This document shows, piece by piece, positions 25,149-34,895 of a stretch of DNA of 64,000 nucleotides. Made by a program: the position numbers and the translations under genes. The notes below the pieces were generated by a model, which had not been told where the DNA came from, did not search any database, and was given only the letters and a program-made list of their open reading frames with translations. Location: positions 682,001 through 746,000 of the forward strand of contig NZ_LKAJ02000001.1 in the NCBI RefSeq assembly GCF_001431295.2. Direction: 5' to 3'. The stretch's first letter is position 1. The number at the start of each line of letters is the position of its first letter. The DNA comes from Candidatus Berkiella aquae. Lineage in GTDB: Bacteria > Pseudomonadota > Gammaproteobacteria > Berkiellales > Berkiellaceae.

Positions 25149-25790
25149 ATGCCCGTTTCAGCTGAGAAAGATGAACTTAATCGGTCAGTCGAGTTTGCTG
25201 ACAAAGGTGTTAAAAATGGGGCCGAGTCTTGGCAGATCGAAGATTTTTTAAAGCAAAATCAAGATAAAATGAATTTGAGTAATGTGATTACTATTCCTAA
25301 AAAGGAAGTCAAAGCTTCCTATGGAGGCGAAAAAGAGGTTATTCAATTTGATTTACTTATTTTAAAAGATGGTACAACCATTCAAGCCAATGTCACAACA
25401 ACTAAAGAGCCTGATGGTAGTAACAGTTCTGGTTTTTCTGTTGATATGTCTAAAATCACGGATCCTGACGAGGCTAAAGAAGTGCTTTCCAAATTATTGG
25501 ATGTAACCTTAGAAACAAAACTACGTTTTCATCCAGCAGGCCAAGAATTAAGATTATATGCAACTGGCAATCCTAAATGGGACGCAATTACTCGCGAAGT
25601 GGAACAAGAAAAATGTGCTGAATTTGCGGCTAAATTTCAGGAAAAAGGCATTAAGTTATATATCAATAATAAATTAATGATTGGTGAACCTGATAATGAC
25701 ATGAAAAACTCCAGTCAAGAAGAACCCAGACGCGCTAAGCCTTGGGACGTGCCTCGTGGTGCACCTGATGCCAGACCTAAACGTGAGTAA
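25149..25790 (+). CDS. Hypothetical protein, 213 aa
   Basis: GAGGATG precedes ATG 25149. I do not recognise the family. The middle (residues 50-100) looks like a small alpha+beta domain with alternating strands (VIQFDLLILKDGTTIQANVTTT). Residues 145-180 form a helix-strand unit, and the C-terminus is disordered and rich in Pro, Arg and Glu. There is no signal peptide or membrane segment. It precedes the 531-aa glycine-zipper gene by about 90 bases, a gap that contains a stable hairpin, so the two may be co-transcribed. Confidence 0.6.
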   Translation: MPVSAEKDELNRSVEFADKGVKNGAESWQIEDFLKQNQDKMNLSNVITIPKKEVKASYGGEKEVIQFDLLILKDGTTIQANVTTTKEPDGSNSSGFSVDMSKITDPDEAKEVLSKLLDVTLETKLRFHPAGQELRLYATGNPKWDAITREVEQEKCAEFAAKFQEKGIKLYINNKLMIGEPDNDMKNSSQEEPRRAKPWDVPRGAPDARPKRE

Positions 25791-25837
25791 TCACTAATTA
25801 TCTTGAAATTATATTTAAAACCAGGGAATCTTCCCAA

Positions 25838-25870
25838 CTTCTATTTTGTCTAAAAAGTACAAAATAGAAG
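25838..25870 (+). promoter_or_regulatory. Perfect hairpin abutting the ribosome-binding site of the 531-aa gene
   Basis: CTTCTATTTTGT (25838-25849) pairs perfectly with ACAAAATAGAAG (25859-25870) around a 9-base loop. The right arm runs into the GAAGGGA ribosome-binding site (25867-25873) of the gene starting at 25880, so the folded form would partly hide it. There is no T-run, which argues against a terminator. Confidence 0.5.
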
Positions 25871-25879
25871 GGATCTGCC

Positions 25880-27475
25880 ATGGCTAAAACTAAGAAACCA
25901 CCAAAATTTAACTATAAAAAACTGGGCAAATATCCACGTCGCTATGATGTGCTTTCAGAAGATAGTGACAAGGAAGAAGATAAAGAAGTGATAGCGGATG
26001 TTTTAGAATGGATGAATGAGCCGGTGGCTGATGCCATTGATAATGGAAAAAAAAGAAAAGATGTGATGGAAATGGTTGATGCTGGGGTTGCATTATCACA
26101 ACTCAATAAAGTGTCTGCCATCTCAACAATGCAGAATGCGACGTCTCATGGCCATGTTAGACGTGGTGTGAGTAAGCTGTTTTATGATCTTTATTATGGG
26201 GCAAGAGATTTACTTTCTAAACAGCGTGTCAAAACCACCTTAACGACCGTAGCGGGTATTGGTGCAGGTGTTGCGATTGGTGTGGTCTTAGGCACTATTG
26301 TGTTTCCTGGAATTGGCTCAGCCATTGGTGGAGCGATTGGTGGTGCGATTGTCGGAACGACAGCAGCATTAGGTGGGGGTATTGGGCTTGGGATTTTAGG
26401 AGGAGTTGCGGGTAGTTGGCTTGGTAAAAAAATCTCAAGTAAATTATTTAAAGAAGAAAAGCATTATGAACTGTCTAAAAAACTCACTTCAAAAATAAAG
26501 AAACGCTATGGTATTTCTGGAAAAACATTGTTAATGATGAATGATTATCTTTATAACCGTCAACACAATGTAAAAAGTCCTTTATGTCAACGCTATTATA
26601 GAATGTTACGCAAAAATGGTATTCAAAAAGGGGATAATGTCGCCATTGAAAAAATGGCACATTATTTTAACCATGAATTGAAGCTTTTGGCATTAGAACT
26701 TGATGCTGATCCAGATAATGAAGCGCTACAAGAAGATAAAAAAGCCGTTTTATATATCATGCGCCATCTTGTCAAAGCAGAAGGTATTCCTGCCAAAACA
26801 AGAGAAAAAATACAACAAACCTTAAATGAAATATCGAAGAAAAAAGAACTTCCCTCTGCAAGAATGGTGCAGGATGAGCCAGAACCTGAAAAAACAGTGA
26901 AGAGACTATCGGTTGTCCAAGAACCTCTTAAGAAAGAGCCAAGAGCGCAACTCAATAAACGCTTTGTTGATAATTTACGTAAAGCAAATCTTGGGATCAA
27001 AGAAGTAGAAGAAGAACACCATCGTCCTGAATCTATGAATCATAGTTACTATCAATATCATATTAAACGACATAACAAACCTGATTTGCCTGATATTTTA
27101 TTCCGAGAAGTGAAAATTAGTCCTAATCATTATTCAGCAGAAGTGATGGTTGATAAAACACAATTAGATGAAGAAAATAAAGAAGCCGTATCTGCTGTAT
27201 TAGTGGCACAAGCAAGGGCGCTTTATGAATCAACAGGTAATAAACATCTAAAAATTATTGCAGACAAGGATGATGATTTTGCTATTCGTTTAATGGCTGC
27301 AGCATTGGTTGCAGATATGATACCTGATTTAGATGAAAGGGAATATCCATTGGATACGCCTGAACAAAAAGCAAAACGAGAACAAATTATGGAGAAAGCT
27401 TATGCCATAGCTGGACTTGAGCCTCCTTATAAAGCAAAAACACGAGTAGGATTTAGGGTTGATTTTGAACCTTAA
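25880..27475 (+). CDS. Glycine-zipper membrane protein of unknown function, 531 aa
   Basis: Residues 1-120 are polar and basic. Residues about 128-190 are a long Gly/Ala/Ile-rich segment (IGAGVAIGVVLGTIVFPGIG, then AIGGAIGGAIVG and LGGGIGLGILGGVAGSWLG) with repeated G-x-x-x-G spacing, the pattern of glycine-zipper membrane-inserting helices. It is followed by a basic stretch (KKISSKLFKEEKHYELSKKL) and by about 330 residues of charged helices with no recognised domain. There is no signal peptide. Glycine zippers occur in pore-forming or membrane-remodelling toxins and also in envelope proteins. Which applies here cannot be told. The hairpin upstream may control translation. Confidence 0.65.
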   Translation: MAKTKKPPKFNYKKLGKYPRRYDVLSEDSDKEEDKEVIADVLEWMNEPVADAIDNGKKRKDVMEMVDAGVALSQLNKVSAISTMQNATSHGHVRRGVSKLFYDLYYGARDLLSKQRVKTTLTTVAGIGAGVAIGVVLGTIVFPGIGSAIGGAIGGAIVGTTAALGGGIGLGILGGVAGSWLGKKISSKLFKEEKHYELSKKLTSKIKKRYGISGKTLLMMNDYLYNRQHNVKSPLCQRYYRMLRKNGIQKGDNVAIEKMAHYFNHELKLLALELDADPDNEALQEDKKAVLYIMRHLVKAEGIPAKTREKIQQTLNEISKKKELPSARMVQDEPEPEKTVKRLSVVQEPLKKEPRAQLNKRFVDNLRKANLGIKEVEEEHHRPESMNHSYYQYHIKRHNKPDLPDILFREVKISPNHYSAEVMVDKTQLDEENKEAVSAVLVAQARALYESTGNKHLKIIADKDDDFAIRLMAAALVADMIPDLDEREYPLDTPEQKAKREQIMEKAYAIAGLEPPYKAKTRVGFRVDFEP

Positions 27476-27564
27476 TGTATCTGCACTGTTTTCATCACCC
27501 ATCAATAAAAACCTGCCTCAGGTCCCATTTAGTTACCATTATAAATCATCTTCTCGATTAACTA

Positions 27565-27593
27565 TTGATATTACGCGAAATTATCACTATAAT
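27565..27593 (+). promoter_or_regulatory. Strong sigma-70 promoter for carAB-greA
   Basis: TTGATA (27565-27570), a 17-base spacer and a perfect TATAAT (27588-27593). The expected transcript start near 27600 leaves a leader of about 40 bases before the GTG at 27640. Confidence 0.85.
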
Positions 27594-27639
27594 TCCGCTA
27601 TTTTGTGTCGATGAAACGGTAAATCCATTGGGAGGTGAA

Positions 27640-28818
27640 GTGCCACAGTTCGCGCTTCTTGCACTTGAAGATGGCTCATTATTTGAAGGAATCGCCTTTG
27701 GTTATCTAGGTCAATCAGAAGTATTTGCAGTGGGTGAAGTTGTCTTTAACACCGCAATGACTGGATACCAAGAAATTATTACCGATCCTTCTTATGCTGG
27801 TCAATTAATTACCCTAACCTATCCCCATATTGGCAACGTTGGTATTAACACCGATGATTGCGAATCCAATACTATTCACGCTAAAGGTCTTATTATTCGT
27901 CAACTGCCCTTATTGGCAAGTAATTGGCGACAACAAATGACCCTTGATGCTTTTATGAAAGAGCAAAAAATTGTTGGCATCACAGATATCGATACTCGTC
28001 GTTTAACACGCGTATTGCGTACACAAGGTGCGTTAAAGGGTTGTATTTATACGGCAGAAAAGATCACACAAGAAGGTATTACCTTAGCGATTGAAAAAGC
28101 GCGTGCCTTTTCTGGGCTAGCCGGCCTTGATTTAGCCATTGAGGTGACAACCAAAGCGCCTTATGTTTGGCAAGAAGGCGGTTTATGGGCATTACAACCT
28201 AAAGCACCAGAACAATCACAATTTCATGTGGTTGCCTATGATTTTGGGATTAAAAAAACCATTTTGCGTTGTTTAACCGATGCAGGATGTAAAGTGACGG
28301 TCGTGCCAGCAAAAACGCCTGCGCAAGAAGTGCTTGCATTACAGCCACACGGTGTTTTCCTATCCAATGGCCCAGGCGATCCACAAGCTTGTGATTATGC
28401 CATTACTGCCATTCAACACTTGTTGGAAAAGAATATTCCGATTTTTGGTATTTGCTTAGGACATCAATTACTGGCGCTGGCATTACAGGCTAAAACGCAC
28501 AAAATGAAATTTGGCCATCATGGCGGCAATCATCCTGTGAAAGCATTAATGCTGAATCAAGTGATGATTACCAGCCAAAATCATGGATTTACGGTCGATG
28601 ATAATGCGTTACCTGAATGCATTGAAGTGACGCATCGTTCTTTATTTGATGGCACCATTCAGGGCATCAAACATCGTTCGAAGCCAGCATTTGGATTTCA
28701 AGGACATCCAGAAGCGGGACCGGGTCCTAATGATGTAAGAGGATTATTTGCAGAATTTGTCACAATGATGCAAAACCATCACGCAATAGTCACAGCAAAT
28801 GAATTAGAAACAGTGTGA
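27640..28818 (+). CDS. carA: Carbamoyl-phosphate synthase small (glutaminase) subunit
   Basis: I start this gene at GTG 27640 (392 residues). GGAGGTGA lies directly upstream, the first residues then match the family ([14 protein letters not shown]), and the strong promoter at 27565-27593 would otherwise lie inside the gene. The N-terminal CPSase domain has [16 protein letters not shown]. The C-terminal class I amidotransferase domain has the nucleophile in [10 protein letters not shown] (Cys near residue 273) and the His/Glu pair in [10 protein letters not shown] (near 354). It supplies ammonia from glutamine to CarB for arginine and pyrimidine synthesis. carB follows after three bases. Confidence 0.95.
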   Translation: MPQFALLALEDGSLFEGIAFGYLGQSEVFAVGEVVFNTAMTGYQEIITDPSYAGQLITLTYPHIGNVGINTDDCESNTIHAKGLIIRQLPLLASNWRQQMTLDAFMKEQKIVGITDIDTRRLTRVLRTQGALKGCIYTAEKITQEGITLAIEKARAFSGLAGLDLAIEVTTKAPYVWQEGGLWALQPKAPEQSQFHVVAYDFGIKKTILRCLTDAGCKVTVVPAKTPAQEVLALQPHGVFLSNGPGDPQACDYAITAIQHLLEKNIPIFGICLGHQLLALALQAKTHKMKFGHHGGNHPVKALMLNQVMITSQNHGFTVDDNALPECIEVTHRSLFDGTIQGIKHRSKPAFGFQGHPEAGPGPNDVRGLFAEFVTMMQNHHAIVTANELETV

Positions 28819-28821
28819 GAT

Positions 28822-31800
28822 ATGCCAAAAAGAACAGACATTAAAAGCATTTTAGTCATCGGCGCCGGCCCTATTATCATTGGTCAGGGTTGTGAATTTG
28901 ATTATTCCGGTGCGCAAGCCTGTAAAGCACTTCGTGATGATGGATATCGGGTCATTTTAGTGAATTCGAATCCTGCAACGATCATGACCGATCCACAAAT
29001 GGCAGATGCCATATACATTGAACCCATTCGTTGGGAAATTGTGGCAAAGATTATTGAAAAAGAACGTCCTGATGCGTTGTTGCCGACTATGGGTGGGCAA
29101 ACCGCATTAAATTGTGCGTTGGATTTAGTGCGTTTTGATGTACTGAAAAAATGGAATGTCGAATTAATTGGCGCGAGCCGTGATGCGATTGACAAAGCAG
29201 AAGATCGTGAACGGTTTCGTGAAGCAATGAAAGAAATTGGCTTGAAAATGCCAAAATCCGCTATTGCCCACTGTTTAGATAGCGCCAAAGCTGCCCAGGC
29301 ACAGGTTGGCTTTCCTACCATTATCCGTCCTTCCTTCACCTTAGGAGGAAGTGGTGGTGGTATTGCTTACAACATGGAAGAGTTTGAAGAGATCTGTAAG
29401 CGTGGCTTAAGCTTATCGCCAACCAATGAATTATTGATTGAGCAATCGATTATTGGTTGGAAAGAATACGAAATGGAAGTGGTGCGAGATAAAAAAGACA
29501 ATTGCATCATTGTGTGTTCCATTGAAAATATTGATCCCATGGGCGTTCACACAGGCGACTCGATTACCGTTGCGCCCGCGCAAACGCTCACCGATAAAGA
29601 ATATCAACTTATGCGAGATGCATCCATTGCGGTATTGCGTAAGATTGGTGTTGAAACAGGTGGTTCAAACGTTCAATTTGCCGTTAATCCCGAGAATGGC
29701 GAATTGCATGTCATTGAAATGAATCCACGTGTTTCGCGCTCATCAGCGCTAGCATCCAAAGCAACGGGTTTTCCGATTGCAAAAATCGCAGCTAAATTAG
29801 CGGTTGGCTACACATTAGATGAATTAGCGAATGAAATGACCGGTAAATTAACACCGGCTTCATTTGAGCCTGCGATTGACTATGTTGTTACCAAGATCCC
29901 TCGCTTTAATTTTGAGAAATTCCCGCAAGCCGATACTTTATTGACAACCCAAATGAAATCGGTTGGCGAAGTGATGGCCATTGGTCGCACATTCCAAGAA
30001 TCATTACAAAAAGCCATTCGTGGGTTAGAAATTGGTTTTTATGGTTTAGAGTCAATTTTTGATTTAACCAAAGCCGATGCTAAAGATGTAAGACAATATT
30101 TGCAGCGTCCTACTTGGCAGAGATTGTGGGCAATTGGCGATGCTTTTCGTTTAGGTTTAACGCTTGCACAAGTACAAGAACACACGCGGATCGACCCTTG
30201 GTTTTTAGCTCAAATTGAAGATTTAATCACCGCTGAAAATAAGCTTCGCAATACCAATTTTGGCGAATTAGATAAAAGAACCTTAAGACAATTAAAACGT
30301 CAAGGATTTTCAGACATTCGTTTAGCCACTTTGCTTGGCGTCAGTGAACAGACCTTACGTAAAAAACGTTGGGAGCTGGGCGTGCGACCTGTTTACAAGC
30401 GTGTTGATAGTTGTGCGGCAGAATTTGCAGTTTCTACGGCTTATCTTTATTCCACTTATGAAGAAGAATGTGAAGCAATCCCTACTGATAAACGCAAAAT
30501 TATGGTGTTAGGTGGTGGTCCTAACCGTATTGGTCAAGGTATTGAGTTTGACTATTGTTGTGTGCATGCCTCACAAGCGATGCAGGAAGAAGGTTTTGAA
30601 ACCATTATGGTCAATTGTAACCCTGAAACGGTTTCAACGGACTATGATACTTCCGATAGATTATATTTTGAACCACTGACCTTAGAAGATGTCTTAGAAA
30701 TTGTTCAATTAGAAAAGCCATATGGCGTCATTGTCCAGTTTGGTGGTCAAACACCTTTGAAATTAGCGAAAGAATTAGAAGCCAATGGTGTGCCTATTAT
30801 TGGCACTACGCCAGATGCGATTGATAGAGCGGAAGATAGAGGCCGTTTTCAGCAAATGGTTAACCGCTTAGGTATTTTACAGCCGCCCAATGGCATGGCT
30901 GCGACCTATGAAGAAGCGAGTAAAATTGCGAGTGACATTGGTTATCCATTAATCGTTCGTCCTTCCTATGTGTTAGGTGGGCGCGCGATGGAAATTGTTT
31001 ATAACGATGATGAGTTGCGTGATTACATGCAGCGTGCAACCTATGTCACCAAAGAATCGCCTATTTTATTAGATCGCTTTTTAGATGATGCGACCGAGGT
31101 GGATGTAGATGCCATCAGCGATGGCGAACAAGTGCTTATCGGTGGCATTATGGAACACATTGAACAAGCCGGTGTCCATTCGGGCGATTCTGCTTGCTCA
31201 TTACCCCCCTTTAGCTTAAGCGAAGCAATCCAAAATCAACTGCGAGATCAAATGCGAAAAATGGCACGTGAATTAGGTGTTGTTGGTTTGATTAATGCGC
31301 AATTTGCGATTAAAGATGAAAAGATCTATGTCTTAGAAGTGAATCCAAGAGCTGCTCGTACCGTGCCCTTTGTTTCAAAAGTGATAGGTCGTTCGCTCGC
31401 TAAAATTGCAGCACGTTGCATGGTGGGGATCTCATTAACCACGCAGCAGCAATTGAATGAATATCAAGCAGACTTTTTTGCAGTTAAGAAAAGTGTATTT
31501 CCATTTGAAAAGTTTCCAGGTGTTGATCCCATTCTTGGACCTGAAATGCGCTCAACTGGTGAAGTGATGGGAGTGGGTGACACTTTTGCGGAAGCTTATG
31601 CTAAAAGCGAATTGGCAACCGCTGCGCCCCAAATTACCGACTCTGGTGTGGCATTGATTAGCGTCAAAGATGCTGATAAACCCGGTGCAGTCGACATTGC
31701 TAAAAAGTTGCATGATCTGGGATTCAATTTGCTTGCTACGGTAGGAACCGCTAATGCGCTTAAGGCAGCTGGATTACCTTGTGAAGTTATTAGTAAGGTA

Positions 31801-32046
31801 AATGAAGGTAGGCCTCATATTGTAGATAGCATCAAAAATGATAAAATCGACTTCATTATAAATACCACGGAAGGTCGGCAAGCAACGGCCGATTCTAATG
31901 CAATCCGTCGTACTGCGGTTCAACGCAAAGTATGTTATTCAACAACCTTGTCTGGGGCGAAAGCTCAAGTGTTGGCGTTAGCGTATCAAAAGAATCATAG
32001 CATTGCGCCAATACAGGATTTACATTTAAGAGTGAAAGAAAGATGA
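28822..32046 (+). CDS. carB: Carbamoyl-phosphate synthase large subunit
   Basis: The 1074-residue protein is full length. It has two homologous ATP-grasp halves. The first begins after [20 protein letters not shown] with [20 protein letters not shown]; the second begins near residue 555 with [20 protein letters not shown]. The C-terminal allosteric domain (from about 940) carries the MGS-like fold with [16 protein letters not shown] and the segment [20 protein letters not shown]. It makes carbamoyl phosphate from bicarbonate, ammonia and two ATP. The stop overlaps the greA start (ATGA), so carA-carB-greA form one transcription unit. Confidence 0.98.
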   Translation: MPKRTDIKSILVIGAGPIIIGQGCEFDYSGAQACKALRDDGYRVILVNSNPATIMTDPQMADAIYIEPIRWEIVAKIIEKERPDALLPTMGGQTALNCALDLVRFDVLKKWNVELIGASRDAIDKAEDRERFREAMKEIGLKMPKSAIAHCLDSAKAAQAQVGFPTIIRPSFTLGGSGGGIAYNMEEFEEICKRGLSLSPTNELLIEQSIIGWKEYEMEVVRDKKDNCIIVCSIENIDPMGVHTGDSITVAPAQTLTDKEYQLMRDASIAVLRKIGVETGGSNVQFAVNPENGELHVIEMNPRVSRSSALASKATGFPIAKIAAKLAVGYTLDELANEMTGKLTPASFEPAIDYVVTKIPRFNFEKFPQADTLLTTQMKSVGEVMAIGRTFQESLQKAIRGLEIGFYGLESIFDLTKADAKDVRQYLQRPTWQRLWAIGDAFRLGLTLAQVQEHTRIDPWFLAQIEDLITAENKLRNTNFGELDKRTLRQLKRQGFSDIRLATLLGVSEQTLRKKRWELGVRPVYKRVDSCAAEFAVSTAYLYSTYEEECEAIPTDKRKIMVLGGGPNRIGQGIEFDYCCVHASQAMQEEGFETIMVNCNPETVSTDYDTSDRLYFEPLTLEDVLEIVQLEKPYGVIVQFGGQTPLKLAKELEANGVPIIGTTPDAIDRAEDRGRFQQMVNRLGILQPPNGMAATYEEASKIASDIGYPLIVRPSYVLGGRAMEIVYNDDELRDYMQRATYVTKESPILLDRFLDDATEVDVDAISDGEQVLIGGIMEHIEQAGVHSGDSACSLPPFSLSEAIQNQLRDQMRKMARELGVVGLINAQFAIKDEKIYVLEVNPRAARTVPFVSKVIGRSLAKIAARCMVGISLTTQQQLNEYQADFFAVKKSVFPFEKFPGVDPILGPEMRSTGEVMGVGDTFAEAYAKSELATAAPQITDSGVALISVKDADKPGAVDIAKKLHDLGFNLLATVGTANALKAAGLPCEVISKVNEGRPHIVDSIKNDKIDFIINTTEGRQATADSNAIRRTAVQRKVCYSTTLSGAKAQVLALAYQKNHSIAPIQDLHLRVKER

Positions 32047-32522
32047 ACAAAATTCCGATGACTGTGGCTGGTGCGCAGAAATTACGTGAAGAATTAATCC
32101 GATTAAAAACGGTTGAGCGCCCAAGAATTATTGAAGCTATCAGTGAAGCTCGGGGTCATGGTGATTTGAAAGAAAATGCAGAATACCATGCAGCAAAAGA
32201 GCAACAATCCTTTTTAGAGGGGCGGATCTCTGAGGTAGAAAGCAAATTAGCCAATTCTCAAATCATTGATGTGACGAAATTGCCTAAAAATGGTCGTGTG
32301 GTATTTGGTACAACGGTTGATTTAATTAACGTTACAACCGATGAACAAGTTACCTATAGGATTGTTGGTGATGATGAAGCGGATCTGAAACAGGCTATGA
32401 TCTCGGTTAACTCTCCTATCGCACGTGCCATGATTGGCAAGAGTGAAGGAGACATCGTTGTGGTACAAACACCAAACGGTGAAGTAGAGTATGAAGTCAG
32501 CAAGGTTCACTATCTAGCCTAA
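32043..32522 (+). CDS. greA: Transcription elongation factor GreA
   Basis: The 159-residue protein has the GreA layout: an N-terminal antiparallel coiled coil (residues 1-75, with [20 protein letters not shown], where the acidic tip D-L-K-E-N-A-E-Y enters the RNA polymerase channel) and a C-terminal FKBP-like domain ending P-N-G-E-V-E-Y-E-V. It restarts backtracked RNA polymerase by stimulating transcript cleavage. It overlaps the carB stop by four bases, and a hairpin terminator follows. Confidence 0.97.
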   Translation: MNKIPMTVAGAQKLREELIRLKTVERPRIIEAISEARGHGDLKENAEYHAAKEQQSFLEGRISEVESKLANSQIIDVTKLPKNGRVVFGTTVDLINVTTDEQVTYRIVGDDEADLKQAMISVNSPIARAMIGKSEGDIVVVQTPNGEVEYEVSKVHYLA

Positions 32523-32531
32523 CAAAATTAT

Positions 32532-32576
32532 AACGCTGCTTTATTGAAAATGATTGAATACAGCAGCGTTTTCTCT
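32532..32576 (+). terminator. Intrinsic terminator after greA
   Basis: AACGCTGCT (32532-32540) pairs perfectly with AGCAGCGTT (32562-32570) over a 21-base loop, followed by TTCTCT. The T-run is broken, so it is moderately convincing. Confidence 0.65.
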
Positions 32577-32703
32577 CCTTAAATATCATCGATTGAAATT
32601 CCAATAAAAACATTCGAACTTAGCCAAATAAAACAACAATATTGTTTTGCCACTTATCTCAAGATGATACCATTCGATTTTACTTTTGAATGGAGTATCA
32701 ACC

Positions 32704-33630
32704 ATGCAACAAGGCCCTGCAGATAATATAAGCATTGTTTCAGATCCATTGATGGAAGATATTTTAACTCGTCTAAATGCAAAAAAGATGGACGATTATT
32801 TAAAAGAAACCATGTTGATTTTATCAGTATCACAATATTTTGAAATTCAACATTTTCAAGCAATCAAAGAAGAATTAAATGCTAAAATTGGGACTCAATA
32901 TTCAGAACTGTTAGAGAAATTAAAGGAGATCGATTCTATTGCTTCTAATTCGAAGCAATTTTGGGAAAGAGATGCCTTGCTTGATGCAATTAACATAGCG
33001 CTTATTAAATCCTGTATTGATATCAATTGTTCAGTATTGATTGTTTCCAGACAAAATTTAACACGATTCCCATGGAGCATATTCGAAGAAGAAACGCTCA
33101 AAAATTATTGGACTAAACTGATCATGATAAATTGCAGTGACAATAATCTAAGCAATTTAACGTTTAGAAATTGTGATGCATTGCAAATATTGTTATGCAG
33201 CAATAATCAATTGAGTGTTTTAGATATTAATGACTGTCATGATCTTCGTCATATTGATTGTCAAAATAATTCCTTAAGAAACATCGATTTCACAGATTTA
33301 ACCCGTCTTAAAATACTCATATGCTCTCATAATCAATTAAACATGTTGGTCCTTGAATCTTGTAAAGAACTGGTTGAACTCGTGTGCAATGGCAATTTGT
33401 TAGATTCTCTGAATGTGACATTTAATCCCATGTTGAAAGATCTTACTTATGATTATGCTAAAACATCATTAAAAGGAATGGCTCGTATTCCGCCTGCGAT
33501 GATATTGAAAATGAAAGAGCATTTGTCAGTGACAGAGAAAGAAACTGTTAAATCTTCTAGAAAATGGCCTTTCTCTATTGATTCGTGTCGTCGTTTTAGT
33601 GAAAAAGAAAAACAAAGAAGAAAGCCTTAA
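32704..33630 (+). CDS. LRR protein 1 of the MQQGP family (degenerate F-box-like N-terminus), 308 aa
   Basis: The start is ATG 32704, because GGAG lies 9 bases upstream and the residues MQQGP are shared with two downstream paralogues. Residues about 14-36 (PLMEDILTRLNAKKMDDYL) align with their F-box-like helices but have lost several core residues. A helical linker follows, with LLDAINIALIKSCI. Residues about 145-260 hold five to six leucine-rich repeats of about 21 residues of the type L-x-x-L-x-C-S-x-N-x-L-x-x-L-x-I-x-x-C. The C-terminus is basic. There is no signal peptide. Proteins of this plan act in host ubiquitin pathways when injected; here that is inference. It is followed 34 bases later by paralogue 2. 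Confidence 0.75.
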   Translation: MQQGPADNISIVSDPLMEDILTRLNAKKMDDYLKETMLILSVSQYFEIQHFQAIKEELNAKIGTQYSELLEKLKEIDSIASNSKQFWERDALLDAINIALIKSCIDINCSVLIVSRQNLTRFPWSIFEEETLKNYWTKLIMINCSDNNLSNLTFRNCDALQILLCSNNQLSVLDINDCHDLRHIDCQNNSLRNIDFTDLTRLKILICSHNQLNMLVLESCKELVELVCNGNLLDSLNVTFNPMLKDLTYDYAKTSLKGMARIPPAMILKMKEHLSVTEKETVKSSRKWPFSIDSCRRFSEKEKQRRKP

Positions 33631-33664
33631 AAGTAACTAAAACGTAGCATTACAAGGAGTTTAA

Positions 33665-34729
33665 ATGCAACAAGGTCCTGGCGCAGCGATTCAATATGAA
33701 CTATGGGGGTATATTTTATCCGAGCTTTCGATAAGGGATATGGCCAATTTTAGAGCAACATGTAAAGCAGCTCATCATCAAACTATCATAGATATTTTTT
33801 GGAATATAAAAAAATTTCCAAGCATAGCGCAAAAACAATATGAAGAAATTGAATTTTTCAGAAAACAAAGAGAGGGTTTGATTTCTGAATATGCCTCTAA
33901 AGCTTCAAAAGGTGTTAAAGAAGAAGTTTTCCATAATAGGAATGTACCATTTGCTAATTTGCTTTCTTCATTACCTGAAGATGGTCCTGCGACAACAGAA
34001 GCTGAATATGGCAGAAGAGAAAAGCTGCTTAATGACATCAATATATTAATTATTGAATCTTATATTGATTTATCATTGAATTGTTTAGGGATCCCAAAAA
34101 ATAGAATAACTCGCGTTCCTAAAAAGTTGCTTGATACACCGGCATTGCAAGAATATTGGCAGAATCTTGATAGTATAAATTTATGCCAGAACCAGGTGCG
34201 TGACTTAGATCTAAGTCGTTGCACAGCATTGAAATACTTAGATTGTAGTCATAATCAATTAGAAAAATTAAATGTGAGTCGTTGCGAAAGATTAAAATTT
34301 CTTTTTTGCTATAATAATTTTCTCAGTTTCTTAGATATTTTTAACTTAAGATTACTCGCAAGTTTTAATTGTTCTAATAACTTGTTAGAAGAATTAGATG
34401 CAAGTCAGTGTAGAAATTTACTATTTCTTTCATGTGTTCATAATCATTTACGAACATTGAAACTTGATGCTCCTAATTTTTCATCATTAAAATGTATCGA
34501 TAATGAAATTATATCCTTTGATTTTGGTAATTGTCCTGATTCGCTAACGATAGATGATGAAAAAATATTAGAAGCATTTAAAGCAAGTCAGTGTATAAAA
34601 AAATCTCAACATACAAGCGCAATGTTATCCTTTCAATATGAGAATACACCGTTAAAAGTTGAAAGAACGCCTTCTAAGGCAGAACTAAAAATAGGAAAAG
34701 CATGCAAAAATCTCCGATTAGGTGGCTAA
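33665..34729 (+). CDS. F-box-like/LRR protein 2 of the MQQGP family, 354 aa
   Basis: AAGGAG precedes ATG 33665. Residues about 10-40 (YELWGYILSELSIRDMANF, then RATCKA) match the F-box pattern L-x-x-x-I-L-x-x-L-x-x-x-D-L-x-x-x-R-x-V-C-K. The linker contains LLNDINILIIESYI and RVPKKLLDTPALQEYW, conserved in the paralogues. Residues about 170-300 hold six LRRs with the L-D-C-S-H-N-Q-L consensus (KYLDCSHNQLEKLNVSRCER). F-box proteins recruit SKP1-Cullin1 ubiquitin ligases in eukaryotes, and LRRs choose the substrate. Such genes occur in Legionellales as effectors. There is no signal peptide. It is probably co-transcribed with paralogue 1. Confidence 0.8.
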   Translation: MQQGPGAAIQYELWGYILSELSIRDMANFRATCKAAHHQTIIDIFWNIKKFPSIAQKQYEEIEFFRKQREGLISEYASKASKGVKEEVFHNRNVPFANLLSSLPEDGPATTEAEYGRREKLLNDINILIIESYIDLSLNCLGIPKNRITRVPKKLLDTPALQEYWQNLDSINLCQNQVRDLDLSRCTALKYLDCSHNQLEKLNVSRCERLKFLFCYNNFLSFLDIFNLRLLASFNCSNNLLEELDASQCRNLLFLSCVHNHLRTLKLDAPNFSSLKCIDNEIISFDFGNCPDSLTIDDEKILEAFKASQCIKKSQHTSAMLSFQYENTPLKVERTPSKAELKIGKACKNLRLGG

Positions 34730-34895
34730 GCATTTTTCAATGGTGGCTGAATTTAAGAGGCAGATATATCTGAAATATAATTTTTAAAATTAATAATTAG
34801 AACATTTCGACATTATTTTTATTTTTAAGTTCTAATAAAGTATTGTAAGTTGCCTGTCAAAAATGTATTCTTCAATTTTTTGCGAGAAATTCACA

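Noticed and set aside
27565-27639. Longer carA N-terminus from TTG 27565
   Set aside because: This TTG is part of the -35 box of a clear promoter and the added residues match no CarA.
31219-31232. AGCGAAGCAATCCA resembling the dispersed repeat
   Set aside because: It lies inside carB in conserved coding sequence and has no inverted partner.
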